A program made the translations under genes and the position numbers. The notes below the pieces were generated by a model. It saw only the letters and a list, made by a program, of their open reading frames with translations. It made no database searches and was not told where the DNA came from. A stretch of DNA of 64,000 bases from Parietichytrium sp. I65-24A (taxonomy: Eukaryota > Sar > Bigyra > Thraustochytrida > Thraustochytriidae). This document shows, in pieces, positions 8,715 to 18,752 of this stretch (positions within the stretch are counted from its first letter, which is position 1; each line of letters begins with the position of its first letter). The DNA is taken from positions 181,501 through 245,500 of the forward strand of contig BLSF01000060.1 of NCBI GenBank assembly GCA_012862575.1, written 5' to 3'.

Positions 8715-11135
8715 TCACGACTCGTTGCGCGCAACGCTTTTGGACACGTCCAGTTGGCCAATGTCAACCCCTTCCTCCGCTGGAATCTTCTTTGAAAGTA
8801 CAACGCGCACGTCTTTTTCCTCGAAAACTGGATAAGAATATGGGATCTTTTCCACATGGGAGACATGCTCCAAGTTCAACAAAAAGGACATTTGCTTCAG
8901 GCGAACAAAGCTCGCAGCCAGTTGCTGAATTAGGTAGGAGCGATCGGGGTCCTCCTCGTCGTCAACGACCCCGTCCAGGTTGCTGCTGACCGAGGTACCG
9001 TACGCATGCGCCTCAGCATCTCTTTCCCGTTTCTCCTCTGGAGTATAATAGCAGTCAACGAGGCAAGCGTAAAGATTCCTGACATCTTGATCGAGACGAA
9101 TAGCGCCAAGGTCGTTAAAATAATGCGACTTGAGCAAGTGCGCCTCCCAGTACTCGGCAATGTATGCGCCGACATGGGTGAGCATGATCACAAAATTACT
9201 CTTGGATAGGTACAGCTGACATCTCTTGAAGTTGCGGCTCTGCGTGAGCGCCTTATAAAACTTCATTACAAACGGATCTTCGCGCTCATATTGCTCGTAC
9301 AAGGCGTCATTTACGTTGTAAGTGATTTTCTGTACAAGTCCGTCAATGCTATTCCGGATGGTCGGCTTGAGTGCAGTGTTGACCAGCTCGACCAGCGCAT
9401 CCAAGCGCAATTTAGCATGGGATTCGCAGACTCCTTTCAGCCCTTCCATGGTCATCTCCACCATCGGCACCTGGTCAGGGAAGCGCTGCTCGAACTGATA
9501 GTGGATCTCCCAAATCAGCTCCGGCAAATAGGCAGCACTTAACTCAACGGTGTTGATAGCCACCAACGTCTGCTTGGACAGTGCTCGTTGGCCATGTAAA
9601 TCCGAATCCAGAACGGCAGCAAAAGGATCATCCGGCTCATCCGCTTCCGAGGAGGACGACTCTGCGTTGTGGGTTGCTTCTGAAGACCCTGGTATGCGCC
9701 TTCCTTCCAAAAGGCAGTCAATGGACTCCTTGAAATCGCTTTCCAAAAGATGGCAGATCTGTCCGACAGCGGCACAGCACGCCCATTTACTCTCCGTATG
9801 CACAGCCCGAGCGAACGCTTTCCGCACCACGAACAAAGTGTCCTCGACAATTGAGTTTACACGACTGTTTCCGGACCCACTTGTGCTTGCAAACTCGCGC
9901 GCCTTGCGAAGCGAGCAGGTTACCCACGCGTGCTCTAGATGTGTGTATGCATCTGCAAGGTCTACCTGCTTCAAATAGATCGGTCCCTTTGATAGCTCTG
10001 CTTGATCGAGCACTCCCGAGGATTGAAGAAAGCGCAGAAAGTGCCCGCAATACTTTTGAGCTTCCATTACCGCGTTTAGCAGAGCATCGAGCTCGGCAAT
10101 GTCATCTTCGTGCAGCTGCTCTTTCCCGTCCTTGAAAGCCTTCGTGCGATCCACCCAAGCGTCAATCCTCTTGTCGTTGTACAGCGCGTCCAGCACGGCA
10201 ACGACAATCCGGCTTGTCTTGCTTTCCACCTCCTGCACTATTTTGCTTGTGGCGAGCTGATTAACCCGCTGGGCGGACTCCTCATCAGACATAGCATCGC
10301 TAGACGCCACTGCGTAATCTCCCAACAGGAGCTTCTCGATCAAACTATCGGCGTAGAGAAGAATCTGCGAAAGGGCTTTGAGGTACGGGTCGTCATCCAT
10401 CGCCTCCACCTGGTTTGCTGCGCCAATTGCGCTGGTCGCTAGCTGCCTGTGGGCCATCAGCTCCTTCTCAATAAGACTGTAACGCTCGTCCAACCCGGCA
10501 CAAACCAGATTGGAAAATAGTGACAAGGCCTTGGAGCTGAGCTCATCCTCCCCAACGCCACTGTCCGAAATTTGCTTGCCTTTGTTGTTCATCACCAATC
10601 TGAGCGACTCGACAAGCCTGCACAGCTGAGCCGCGCGGCGCAGTCTCGGAAGGTCCTGTTCCTCGCGCTCGAGCTGTTTACGGAGCTCGTCATCCTGCTT
10701 GGTCTGCTCCTTCTGTATCTTTTGCTGCTCCCTGAGTTTGTACTTTCGATTGATTTTGTCCAACTTGGCTCTGCGCTCTTCGCTACTCATGGCCTTCTTG
10801 CTCCTCTGCTGTTGCTGCTTCTGTTGCGCCAAAGCTTGTCTGTGCTCCTCGTTTTTCTTGGCTCTGTCCAGCTTCTCCTGCTCCTCCTCTTCTCTGCGGC
10901 TTTTAAGCAACTTTTCCAGCGTGTCCACCACTCCTTGCGCGTACTTGAGCTGACAGTTGCGCAACATCTCCGAGTACGGGCTGGGCTCGCTCCCAGCCCC
11001 AGCTGTCAGCCGAGCCTCCATGTTCGCGAGCTGCAAGATCGCCCCAAACCCATCTTCCCACCGACCGCTCACCAGGTGCTCGTAGAAGCTCCCTATCGCG
11101 CCCGCGAACGCCTCTTCTCTGTCGTCCCCAGACAT
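8715..11135 (-). CDS. COG4: Conserved oligomeric Golgi complex subunit 4
   Basis: The 806-residue protein starts at the ATG at 11135 (MSGDDREEAF); the upstream in-frame extension begins at TTG and translates a simple repeat. COG4 is part of lobe A of the COG tether for retrograde intra-Golgi vesicles and binds SNAREs and Sly1-type proteins. The C-terminal half has the family features: an INTVELSAAYLPEL block, a YEREDPFVMKF segment, a SKSNFVIMLT block, and the terminal MSFLLNLEHVSHVEKI followed by the DVRVVLSKKI end. Oddly, residues about 65-150 form a long Gln/Lys/Glu/Arg-rich, probably coiled-coil stretch. The gene is convergent with the acidic membrane-protein gene (stop codons about 120 bases apart). 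Confidence 0.85.
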   Translation of the reverse strand: MSGDDREEAFAGAIGSFYEHLVSGRWEDGFGAILQLANMEARLTAGAGSEPSPYSEMLRNCQLKYAQGVVDTLEKLLKSRREEEEQEKLDRAKKNEEHRQALAQQKQQQQRSKKAMSSEERRAKLDKINRKYKLREQQKIQKEQTKQDDELRKQLEREEQDLPRLRRAAQLCRLVESLRLVMNNKGKQISDSGVGEDELSSKALSLFSNLVCAGLDERYSLIEKELMAHRQLATSAIGAANQVEAMDDDPYLKALSQILLYADSLIEKLLLGDYAVASSDAMSDEESAQRVNQLATSKIVQEVESKTSRIVVAVLDALYNDKRIDAWVDRTKAFKDGKEQLHEDDIAELDALLNAVMEAQKYCGHFLRFLQSSGVLDQAELSKGPIYLKQVDLADAYTHLEHAWVTCSLRKAREFASTSGSGNSRVNSIVEDTLFVVRKAFARAVHTESKWACCAAVGQICHLLESDFKESIDCLLEGRRIPGSSEATHNAESSSSEADEPDDPFAAVLDSDLHGQRALSKQTLVAINTVELSAAYLPELIWEIHYQFEQRFPDQVPMVEMTMEGLKGVCESHAKLRLDALVELVNTALKPTIRNSIDGLVQKITYNVNDALYEQYEREDPFVMKFYKALTQSRNFKRCQLYLSKSNFVIMLTHVGAYIAEYWEAHLLKSHYFNDLGAIRLDQDVRNLYACLVDCYYTPEEKRERDAEAHAYGTSVSSNLDGVVDDEEDPDRSYLIQQLAASFVRLKQMSFLLNLEHVSHVEKIPYSYPVFEEKDVRVVLSKKIPAEEGVDIGQLDVSKSVARNES

Positions 11136-11563
11136 GCTTGCCCCCTTGCTTTGAACCTCCTTCAACCCCTTCGCTTCCCTCTTCCCAATTCCCAATTCCC
11201 AATTCCCTATTCTCACTTCTCGAGTATCGATGCGTATTGGTGTGCACAGCGCCAAGTTCCAAGTTGTGTCGAGGGGTACATAAGTATACATGTCCAACGA
11301 AAGAGGAGAAAGAGAGGCGCTGGATTATATACTATATAGGCTTGGTGGGCGGAGATGAAACTGGGAGAACCCACGATGTCTTTACGTTTCGAAGTTAGAA
11401 GTTCAGGAGCTTAACAGCATTGCGCGGATTGACTGCGACTTTGGATGTTTGGAAAGAAGCTTGCTTTGAAGCTGGGGTCAGGACAGGGGGACGGGCTGCC
11501 TCACGTTGTGAGCGAAAGGATAGGCGCATAGAGGTCAGTCAGGCGGAGATGCCAAGTGCGATG
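11136..11563. other. Spacer upstream of COG4 with TTCCCAA tandem repeat
   Basis: Bases about 11183-11210 carry four near-identical TTCCCAA(T) units. TA-rich sequence near 11325-11340 could hold promoter elements. No gene is seen. Confidence 0.6.
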
Positions 11564-12691
11564 TTACATTGTAGGGAGAGACGGCCAGTCCGTGCCGAGA
11601 CTGACAAGCGGAACCTGACCGTCTAGCAATTTGTTGATCACCGGCATGATGGTGGTCAATATTTTCTGGCAAGTCAGCTGAGTGGCTATCACGTGAGCCT
11701 TGCCCTTTTTGGGATGGAGAATCGCTACCAGATCGAGGGCGACGGATTGGTTTGGAGCAAGGCCCGAGTCGATTGCTTGCACTAAATCGTAGGCAGAGCT
11801 CAGTTCTGAGCAAGCTGGCCGAAGAAAACCTATCCATTTCAGATAAGCATCAAGCTGAGTGGCGGATTGCTGCTCGCAGTCCAGGACCCTAAAGTTGAGG
11901 GGGTCTGTGGAATAAGCGTTCTGCGCTTGCGCAATGGACTCGCGTAACCTCAAAAGTGTAGAGTCCTCCCCAGACATATCGGCTCTCCTTGCCATGATGA
12001 GGATTATGTACGGCTTGGAAGGATTCTGAAGGTCTTGCTCGCAGAGCCTCTGCACAAATTGCATACGATGATTCCGAGCGGGTCCTCGACGCTGCTGACG
12101 GTTATTAGCTTCATTAGTAGTTCCATTCGCTTGCTCCTCCTCTTCGTCCTCGTCGCCGGCGACGCCTTGAAACGCGACGAAAGCAAAGTATAACAGTAGC
12201 GCGATCAGCGGGAGTTGCGATACGAGAAGGCCCCATTCGTCTGCTTGCTGTTGATTGGGATTCTGATTCGGATAGGCGTACCACCTTCCCCCGCTTCTGT
12301 AAAAATGCTGCTTGCGTTGATCGTGCTGCTGCCTCTGTTGGTATTGCTGCTGATGAAACCACCGGTCTTCCCGGCGACCGTACCTTCGCCCGTCCGATTG
12401 CATGTCATACTCCCTGCGCTGCTTGGTGTCCGAGAGCACTTCGTGCGCCTGGTTGATCTCCACAAACCTCGCTTCCGCTTCAGGCGCGTGGTTTCTGTCC
12501 GGATGCCACTCTCGTGCAAGCTTTTTGTACGCAGCGCGCACGTCCTCCGTACTGGCGGTGCGTCTCAGCCCCAACACCTTGTAGTGGTCCGCCTTCCCGG
12601 CGGCGGCGCAAAGAGCTGCAGGAAAGCTCAGCGCTGTCAGCAAAGCCAGCGCAGAGACCAGCAGCCGCACGCTGCGCATGGTCGCGTACAT
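11564..12691 (-). CDS. Membrane-anchored J-domain protein of the secretory pathway
   Basis: The 375-residue protein starts at the ATG at 12691; a second ATG four codons in (12679) is equally possible. It has a hydrophobic N-terminal signal (about 7-30), then a complete J-domain (about 35-97) with the HPD triad at 63-65 (REWHPDRN), which would stimulate an Hsp70 ATPase. A Gln/Arg/Tyr-rich linker follows, with a transmembrane helix at about 156-174 and an acidic patch. The C-terminal domain of about 170 residues starts after a basic Gln/Arg segment and looks alpha/beta (PYIILIMARR, FRVLDCEQQ). The order signal, J, TM, C-terminal domain recalls DNAJC16-type ER proteins with thioredoxin-like folds. 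I see no CxxC motif, so redox activity is unlikely. An ER location with the J-domain in the lumen is inferred. Confidence 0.75.
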   Translation of the reverse strand: MYATMRSVRLLVSALALLTALSFPAALCAAAGKADHYKVLGLRRTASTEDVRAAYKKLAREWHPDRNHAPEAEARFVEINQAHEVLSDTKQRREYDMQSDGRRYGRREDRWFHQQQYQQRQQHDQRKQHFYRSGGRWYAYPNQNPNQQQADEWGLLVSQLPLIALLLYFAFVAFQGVAGDEDEEEEQANGTTNEANNRQQRRGPARNHRMQFVQRLCEQDLQNPSKPYIILIMARRADMSGEDSTLLRLRESIAQAQNAYSTDPLNFRVLDCEQQSATQLDAYLKWIGFLRPACSELSSAYDLVQAIDSGLAPNQSVALDLVAILHPKKGKAHVIATQLTCQKILTTIMPVINKLLDGQVPLVSLGTDWPSLPTM

Positions 12692-13335
12692 GCCACTCCG
12701 TCCTCCGGTACCTGGTACCTGGTACTCTGCTACTTTCAGGTACGTGTACTCCCTGCTCGCTCGTTCCTTCCCTGACTAGTCTCGGCCGTCTTGCCGTCTT
12801 GCCGTCTTGGTCTTGTCCAACCTGACTCAACCCGGACGTGCACTCGCGGGCACAGTCGCAAACAATCTTGGCACTTGCACGTTCTGCCGCGCTCGCTGAG
12901 GAGACTCTGCTCTGCTCTGCTCTGTTCTGCTCTCGGGGATGGGAGGCGCACGGAGCGAAAGAAAGTGCGTGAGGGCACGCGAGAGGGGGGACAGGGAGAC
13001 AGGGCGTCCGACGCAATCGGCTGCGGGGAGTCGCGTCGGGTCGCAACGGTCCCGAGTCGTTTGAGCACTGTTGTGTTTTGAGAAGTGCTGAGAAAGTGAG
13101 ACAGGTCGGCGAAGGAGGAGAGCGGAGCGAGAAAAAGCAAATATGTGAGCAGATGGTGGGATTTATTGTTCACGAAGTCTGGTGTGGAATTGATGACGAC
13201 TGTGCATTTCGGTTCCCGAACGCTTGGTTCAGGACATGTTTCGGCAGCTATCAACTCTGTCGACACACGGTGTATACAGGAGCTTTGGTCGGGGAGTCGC
13301 GGAAACTGGCGCGGAGGTGGTGGATGACAGCTATG
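12692..13335. other. Spacer with GGTACCT, GCCGTCTT and CTCTG repeats
   Basis: Three short tandem repeats occur: GGTACCT units at 12707-12726, GCCGTCTT units near 12787-12810 and CTCTG units near 12905-12930. Reading frames across it are low-complexity and on both strands. No supported gene. Confidence 0.6.
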
Positions 13336-14913
13336 TCATGGTGCCGTGGAATTGCTTCTGAGCTCGCATAGCTGCTCGATGATTGAGCCTGCCTGTATGC
13401 GGCATTCACATGGAGAATGCGGGGCAACATCAGAGGAATAGCAGTCGACAGGGACCGCTGAGTTTCCGACGATCGCACACGCCGTGCCAATGACAGTGGC
13501 AATTACAACATTGGCAAACCGAGCAGATGCCCGAAGGCTGTCCCAAGCTCTCTTTGTGCTGGCATGATCGTTGTATTCTTCATACGCGATACAGATCGCG
13601 TCTACAAAAATCTCCGCAACGATTTGTAAAAGCGCTTGGCCAACGATGTAGCTCTCATCAATGCCAATTTCTGTGGGAGAATTCTGGTCCGAGAAAAACC
13701 GGAGCGGCATAAGTGTCGGCGCGTCTGCGTAAAGAATGATAAGTGCCGCGTTGAGTATGACCCCGATGTGCTCTGATATCATTTCCCCTATGACAACAAA
13801 TGCTCGCCAGTTAGACTCCATGGTTTCTCTGGCCTTGTGCATTGCAGCGGTTGAGAGCGCCGTCTCCTCGGCGGCGGTGTGCTCTGGTATGGGTGGTGTT
13901 TCGGGGCTGGGCCTCCTGCTCGCTTTTCTGACGAACCGACTTGCTCTCCGCAGTAAATCCATCTTTCTCTCCACTGGCCTGATAGCTGCCGATTTTCTTC
14001 CAGGGCACCACGTTCGACTCAGCAGCTCTGATGCCATCTTGTCGCGATAGTCGAAGGTCAAACGCATGAAAAGCTCCGAGAGTGAATTGAGCAAGATGTA
14101 CATTGTGAGCTCGAAAGTGCCTGAGAGATTCGTCACGACCAATCGCCCAAAGCAAGCAAGAAAAACTTGAATACTGTACAATAGAATGCAGGCATATTCT
14201 CGTCTCACAGAAGCAGATCGCCCTGCAATATTTGGCGTAAATGCAAGCTGTTTGGTGACGAGCCGAGCTGGTAAACCGAAAACCTCCTTGACGATCGGAA
14301 CACCCACGACGGCAACAACGAAAGTGTTTCCTTCCAAAAACGTCAACATCGAGAACAAGTTGACTGCTGCAAGCGCTGTCACGATGTGAAGCACAGAGGA
14401 CTTCCACACTTTGCTTTCCCGATCCATGCAAAACCGCAATACGACAGCCATGGAACACGCCAGTCCGATAAAGACCACTTTGTAGAGTTGCCTAATTTTC
14501 CATTCGCTGTTGTTGATTACCAGTCCTATTTGCGTAAAGTAGGAAAGGAATGTGCATGTCACCAAAACCATTGCAAGCAGCTTGTTTGGCCGGAGGTAGA
14601 TGAGGTAAAATCCTCCAGAATATGCAAACATCAGAGGCCCGTCGAGAGTCAGGTAGCCATTCTCAATTTGCGTACACCAAACCCTCCCAAAGATGCTGTC
14701 GTACTTTTGTTGGCACTCGGTCTCCATGCTGTAACGCGCCACGGCGAGCAAGTCATCATATGTCTCCAAGCTCTTGGAGCGGACATTTGGGGAATACCGA
14801 AGCCACAAGAGCAGTGAGATCATCACTGCCGATCCGAGGCATCCCCATAGAAAGAGCAGGAAGGTCAGAAGAGCCCCATTGCGAGCTGCAACCAACCGCG
14901 ACCGAAGCCACAT
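13336..14913 (-). CDS. Multi-pass membrane protein, orphan paralogue 1
   Basis: This 525-residue protein has about 10-11 hydrophobic segments (near 13-38, 92-107, 112-133, 143-162, 173-193, 197-214, 238-262, 266-285, 372-395, 422-445, 466-487) and a basic, probably cytosolic linker (about 296-368). It is clearly paralogous to the downstream neighbour. Shared blocks are C-x12-C in the first large loop (Cys67, Cys80), VPIVKEVFGLPARLVT, RREYACILLYSIQVF, the TNL/EL segment before a YRD turn, GEMISEHIGVILNA, and a tail DCY...PCEC...LCEL (Cys491, 502, 504, 516). Acidic and His residues inside predicted helices (GEM.SEH, E.FVDA) suggest a transporter or membrane enzyme, but I recognise no family. 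The cysteine loops probably sit on the same, oxidising side. Start at the only nearby ATG. Confidence 0.8.
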   Translation of the reverse strand: MWLRSRLVAARNGALLTFLLFLWGCLGSAVMISLLLWLRYSPNVRSKSLETYDDLLAVARYSMETECQQKYDSIFGRVWCTQIENGYLTLDGPLMFAYSGGFYLIYLRPNKLLAMVLVTCTFLSYFTQIGLVINNSEWKIRQLYKVVFIGLACSMAVVLRFCMDRESKVWKSSVLHIVTALAAVNLFSMLTFLEGNTFVVAVVGVPIVKEVFGLPARLVTKQLAFTPNIAGRSASVRREYACILLYSIQVFLACFGRLVVTNLSGTFELTMYILLNSLSELFMRLTFDYRDKMASELLSRTWCPGRKSAAIRPVERKMDLLRRASRFVRKASRRPSPETPPIPEHTAAEETALSTAAMHKARETMESNWRAFVVIGEMISEHIGVILNAALIILYADAPTLMPLRFFSDQNSPTEIGIDESYIVGQALLQIVAEIFVDAICIAYEEYNDHASTKRAWDSLRASARFANVVIATVIGTACAIVGNSAVPVDCYSSDVAPHSPCECRIQAGSIIEQLCELRSNSTAP

Positions 14914-15494
14914 GCCTGGCCAACCCTGGCGTCCGCCTGTGCTCCAGCAGTCAACGCGAGCGCAGCATCAACTGACTTGAAGCCGTGTCTTTCGCTGCGA
15001 GCTTTCCGGCAAACTTTGCTCTGTCCACGTTGCTCCATAGGATTTATCAAATCGCAGAGTAAGACCCCTCCCCGACCCTTATGGCCCTCTCCCAGTTAGC
15101 GGCTTTTGGTTGGGGGGGGGGGTGCCGCATTAGAAGGGTAGCTCCCAAGACAAATGAATGTCACAGAACAAGTATATTGTCTTGTGTGCTGAAAGTGGAC
15201 TTCCAACAGTCAGTCGCCAACAATGTGGAATGCTGCTGCTACTAGCTACTCAGTTACTACCACTGGCCGCCTATGGATGCAACGGACAAAAGCATCCTAG
15301 TGATCGGCGTTACTTTGACACCTGTATCAATGTATCTCTAGCAGCTACTATCTCTTGGCTGGATGGAGCTAATCATAGAGCTGAAACCTGGACAGGCGAG
15401 ATCATGCGATGGCGGATTTCGTGTGCCGGTACTCACAGTTCGAGACCATCCATCCATCGCTGCGTTGTTAGGTTTTAAGCCTTTTGATGTCTAG
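14914..15494. other. Spacer between tandem membrane-protein paralogues
   Basis: Contains an 11-base G run at about 15112-15122 and otherwise unremarkable sequence. It includes the promoter of paralogue 1 and the 3' end of paralogue 2, both on the minus strand. No gene seen. Confidence 0.6.
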
Positions 15495-17225
15495 CTAGCG
15501 CGTGAGATTGCATAGCCTCTCGTAAATGCTCTCGGCTTCGATCCAACAATCACACGGCTGATTCTTCTCGGTGTAAATGTAGCAGTCCAAAACCACCGAG
15601 GAAAGGCTGATGATAGCACATGCTGAGCCGAAAATAGATGGCAAGATGACGTTCACGAGCTTGATAGAGTTGGAGCCTCGGGCCCAAGTTGCGTCCATTC
15701 GTGACTTAAAGTGCGTGTTTTCATAAGCCACACAAAGTGCGTCAACGACAACCTCGGTGAAAATTTGGAAGACTGCTTGACTGATGATGTGGTGCGAGTC
15801 AACGGTTACTCGAGGCGGATCTTCCTCGAACTGATCGGCAAAAAATTTCAGTGGAATGATGGCTGGATTGCGCTGAAACAAGATGATCAAGACAGCATTC
15901 ACTATCACTCCAACGTGTTCAGCCACCATCTCACCTATTGTGACAAGTGCATGCCACTCGCTCGAGGCAAACGTTACAGGTTGCAGATTGTCGCTCTTGA
16001 TGTTACGCGATTCAATCGCTTGTGACCGAATACTCTTTGGGGGAAGGCGGAATTGACTGTGAGTTACGCGGCTTCCCGACTGATAGGACACATTCGAATT
16101 CATTTTTGTGGACTCCAGCCTTGAGCCGAGAATACTTGCTTCCTGCACCAATTCGTCCACGTGTTTGAATTCGTCCACGTGTTTGGAGGTGGACCTGCGG
16201 GCTAGGAGAGAAAAAGAAGGCCGAATCCTAACGGAGCGATTTTGTCTCGAAAACGCAGCCACGTAAATGCATTTAGCTGCCTTGCCGAATGATTTGGAGA
16301 ACAGAGAATCCCTGTATTGAAAGGTGACCCGCATCACTATTTCGGTGAGGGAATTCACAACTAAATACACAGCGAGTTCCATTGTATTGGTCAAATTTGT
16401 GACAATCATGCGGCCAAAGAGTGCCATGAAAACTTGAACCGTGTACAGTAAAATACAAGCGAATTCCCGACGAATGGGCACGGTATTGTGTCCTGTTTCC
16501 TCCTGATACACTAGCCGATGCGTCACAAGACGCGCGGGAGCCGAAAACAATTCCTTGAGTATTGGAATGCCGATAATTGCCAGAATGAATCGATTATTTT
16601 CGAACGCGGAGAAGGTGAGGAAGAGGCCAACCGCAGTGATTGCTGTTATCACATGAATAATTGTGGTCTTCCATATTTGCGAGCCGGAGCCTATAGAGAC
16701 GCGAAGAACGAGGCCTACCGATGCAGCCATGCACAGGAACGTGAGTCGATACTGCCTTCGAAGCGACCAAATGGGGCTCACAAGAACAACTGCGAGTTGG
16801 AAAAATACCACCGCCAATGAAAACACAATCAGCGTCAAGATGTGGGTGCGAGATGTTGCGAGGTAGATGATATAAAAGCCGGCCGAAAAGATGAACATTG
16901 CTGGAAAGTCCAGAACAAAGTAGCCTGCAAGCATCTCGTTACACCACGCCCTTTCGAAATATGTGCTGTACCGCTCAATACACAGATTTTCAATCGCATA
17001 CCTCGAGGAGTGAATCGAGAGGCCGTGCGATTGAAAGATCTCCACCTGCAACGGGGCAACAGTCAAAATCGCAAGCATTCCAGTCACCACCACGCTGCCG
17101 ACACACCCCCACAGAAACAAGACGACTGAAAACCGCGCTCCGCTCCGTACTGCAGACAGGCCCTCCATACATACCGTCAGTCGTTCTGGGCCATCCTCCC
17201 GGTGCTGGTCGACTTCCGGCACCAT
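15495..17225 (-). CDS. Multi-pass membrane protein, orphan paralogue 2
   Basis: This 576-residue paralogue of the neighbouring gene, on the same strand and 581 bases away, is best explained by tandem duplication. It has the same order of hydrophobic segments and the same cysteine pattern: C-x12-C at 82/95 and the tail DCY...PCDC...LCNL with Cys548, 558, 560 and 572. The blocks GIPILKELFSAPARLVT, RREFACILLYTVQVF, GEMVAEHVGVIVNA and QAVFQIFTEVVVDALCVAYE match paralogue 1. The cytosolic linker (about 310-425) is longer and diverged, is Ser/Arg-rich, and contains a small internal duplication (KHVDEF / KHVDEL, about 348-359). Conservation is concentrated in the membrane core and cysteine loops. 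No known family recognised. The ATG at 17225 adds about 20 residues before the region matching paralogue 1; Met20 is an alternative. Confidence 0.8.
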   Translation of the reverse strand: MVPEVDQHREDGPERLTVCMEGLSAVRSGARFSVVLFLWGCVGSVVVTGMLAILTVAPLQVEIFQSHGLSIHSSRYAIENLCIERYSTYFERAWCNEMLAGYFVLDFPAMFIFSAGFYIIYLATSRTHILTLIVFSLAVVFFQLAVVLVSPIWSLRRQYRLTFLCMAASVGLVLRVSIGSGSQIWKTTIIHVITAITAVGLFLTFSAFENNRFILAIIGIPILKELFSAPARLVTHRLVYQEETGHNTVPIRREFACILLYTVQVFMALFGRMIVTNLTNTMELAVYLVVNSLTEIVMRVTFQYRDSLFSKSFGKAAKCIYVAAFSRQNRSVRIRPSFSLLARRSTSKHVDEFKHVDELVQEASILGSRLESTKMNSNVSYQSGSRVTHSQFRLPPKSIRSQAIESRNIKSDNLQPVTFASSEWHALVTIGEMVAEHVGVIVNAVLIILFQRNPAIIPLKFFADQFEEDPPRVTVDSHHIISQAVFQIFTEVVVDALCVAYENTHFKSRMDATWARGSNSIKLVNVILPSIFGSACAIISLSSVVLDCYIYTEKNQPCDCWIEAESIYERLCNLTR

Positions 17226-18752
17226 TACTTTTTCGCAGAATGGGTCAGCGGCTCATGGGGGCTGGCTCAAATCTCAATCGTCACGACGCGAAGTCCCTTC
17301 CAGCCGGACTCTCTCGCCGCTTTCTCGATGCGGGTGCTGACAGAGAGTAGCTAGCAGTGAGCGTCGTGTTCCTACCGGTCATCGCATCCCATCTCGGTGT
17401 ATTTCTCACTAGCCGTTCGCGAAACACATTTCCGATCGTTAAGTACTTACCTGAAACCGGTACAGGTACACCTGAATTAATTTAATTTTTTCGATTTCGA
17501 TACACGCCAATGGCACATCCGATGGAATGCAAAAGCCGCTGCTCACTCTGCTCACTGCCGATACCGGTACCGCTTCCGCTGCCAAGTTCTGGACAATCAG
17601 TAGTTTGCGCGACGTGAAACGCCTCCTTACTTGCGTACACGTTACTATTGAGCAAGAGTTGGTTGTCTTCAGCGACATCTGTGTTCCAGCGACACTTTAT
17701 AAAAATGCTTACTTCTGCCCGGCTCGAAGCTTTACTGGCCGGTCTTTCGGACACCGCGTAAACCGCGAAATGCAACTCAAGAAAAAGACTTACTTTGGCG
17801 GTCTCAAGGGTGACAGGGACACAGACCATGACATACCAGGAATGATCACTCCCTCCCTCTCTCCCTTCCTGCCTCCTCCCTCCATCACTCTCTCCCCTAG
17901 CTGAGGCCGCACCAGCGACTGTACCGGTAAAATGTTTGCTCTTGAGCGGAGCTGTTCGTGATGAATTAAGATGGACACCTCCGAAAGCACCTTGCGATTA
18001 TTCTCCGGCTCGGAGTAAATTGGCCGTGCGAACACAGAGGGACCTCATCGCTGGACATCCAGCACCCAAAAAATGTGTCCATGAGCCACGCTCTGCCCTT
18101 TGTGTGCTTTTTGCACATCGACCTCGTTCATCAAAAATACACAAACATAAGTCGAGCATCCAAGCTGGTCGCGTTGTTTGCCGGGAAGGGCTTGCGCGCA
18201 ATCTTGCAAAGTGAATCATGAGGGGCTCATTCGCAACGACCTCCTCAGGCGACGACTTCCCCATGCCACCAAATGCACAATTGACTGCTTGGCTAGCTTG
18301 GCTGATTGATTGACTGTGAATGAATAAATTATAATTGATTTCATGGACACATGTAAAATGCAAAATCTTCTATTATTAGCCGAGACAACAGAAACAGTAG
18401 TCTAACCTCCTAAACGAACAATAACACCCACTACCACGCTACCATCTACTACACCACTGGCATAGCATAGCGATGGTCCTACTTCATTCCTAGGCTGTCG
18501 AGAGGGAAAAAAAGACTCCTACCCATTACTATCGCTATTGTCATAGCATCGAGATCGTACGCAATTGAGTAGTGACTCCTACGGCGTTCTTTTCGCAGTC
18601 AGTGGTGTGCAGGGGTGCGCGAGCATACGGAACGGGAGGAAAGGGAAGGGGAAAAGAGCGATAAACAGCGAGGCGAGCCTTTCATTCGGCCCGCGCGCCC
18701 AAGGAGAAAGAGGCCGGAAGTAAGAAGAAGCAAAGGGAGAGAAGGAGGGAAG
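17226..18752. other. 1.5-kb spacer, no supported gene
   Basis: Open frames here are short and lack protein-like composition; the longest plus-strand one (17527-17904) ends in low-complexity Pro/Ser. TACCGGTA palindromes lie at 17562-17569 and 17922-17929, and a related AACCGGTACAGGTACACC string near 17456. This is a divergent promoter region between membrane paralogue 2 and the Rap1 gene. ACTCCTAC strings near 18511 and 18571 are of unknown meaning. Confidence 0.5.

Noticed and set aside
10572-11339. Plus-strand Leu-rich frame that looks like a membrane protein
   Set aside because: It is antisense to the Glu/Lys/Gln-rich tract of COG4, which gives artificial Leu runs.
17527-17904. Plus-strand frame of 125 codons
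   Set aside because: Low-complexity C-terminus, a TACCGGTA repeat inside it, no recognisable motif and no codon character of neighbouring genes.
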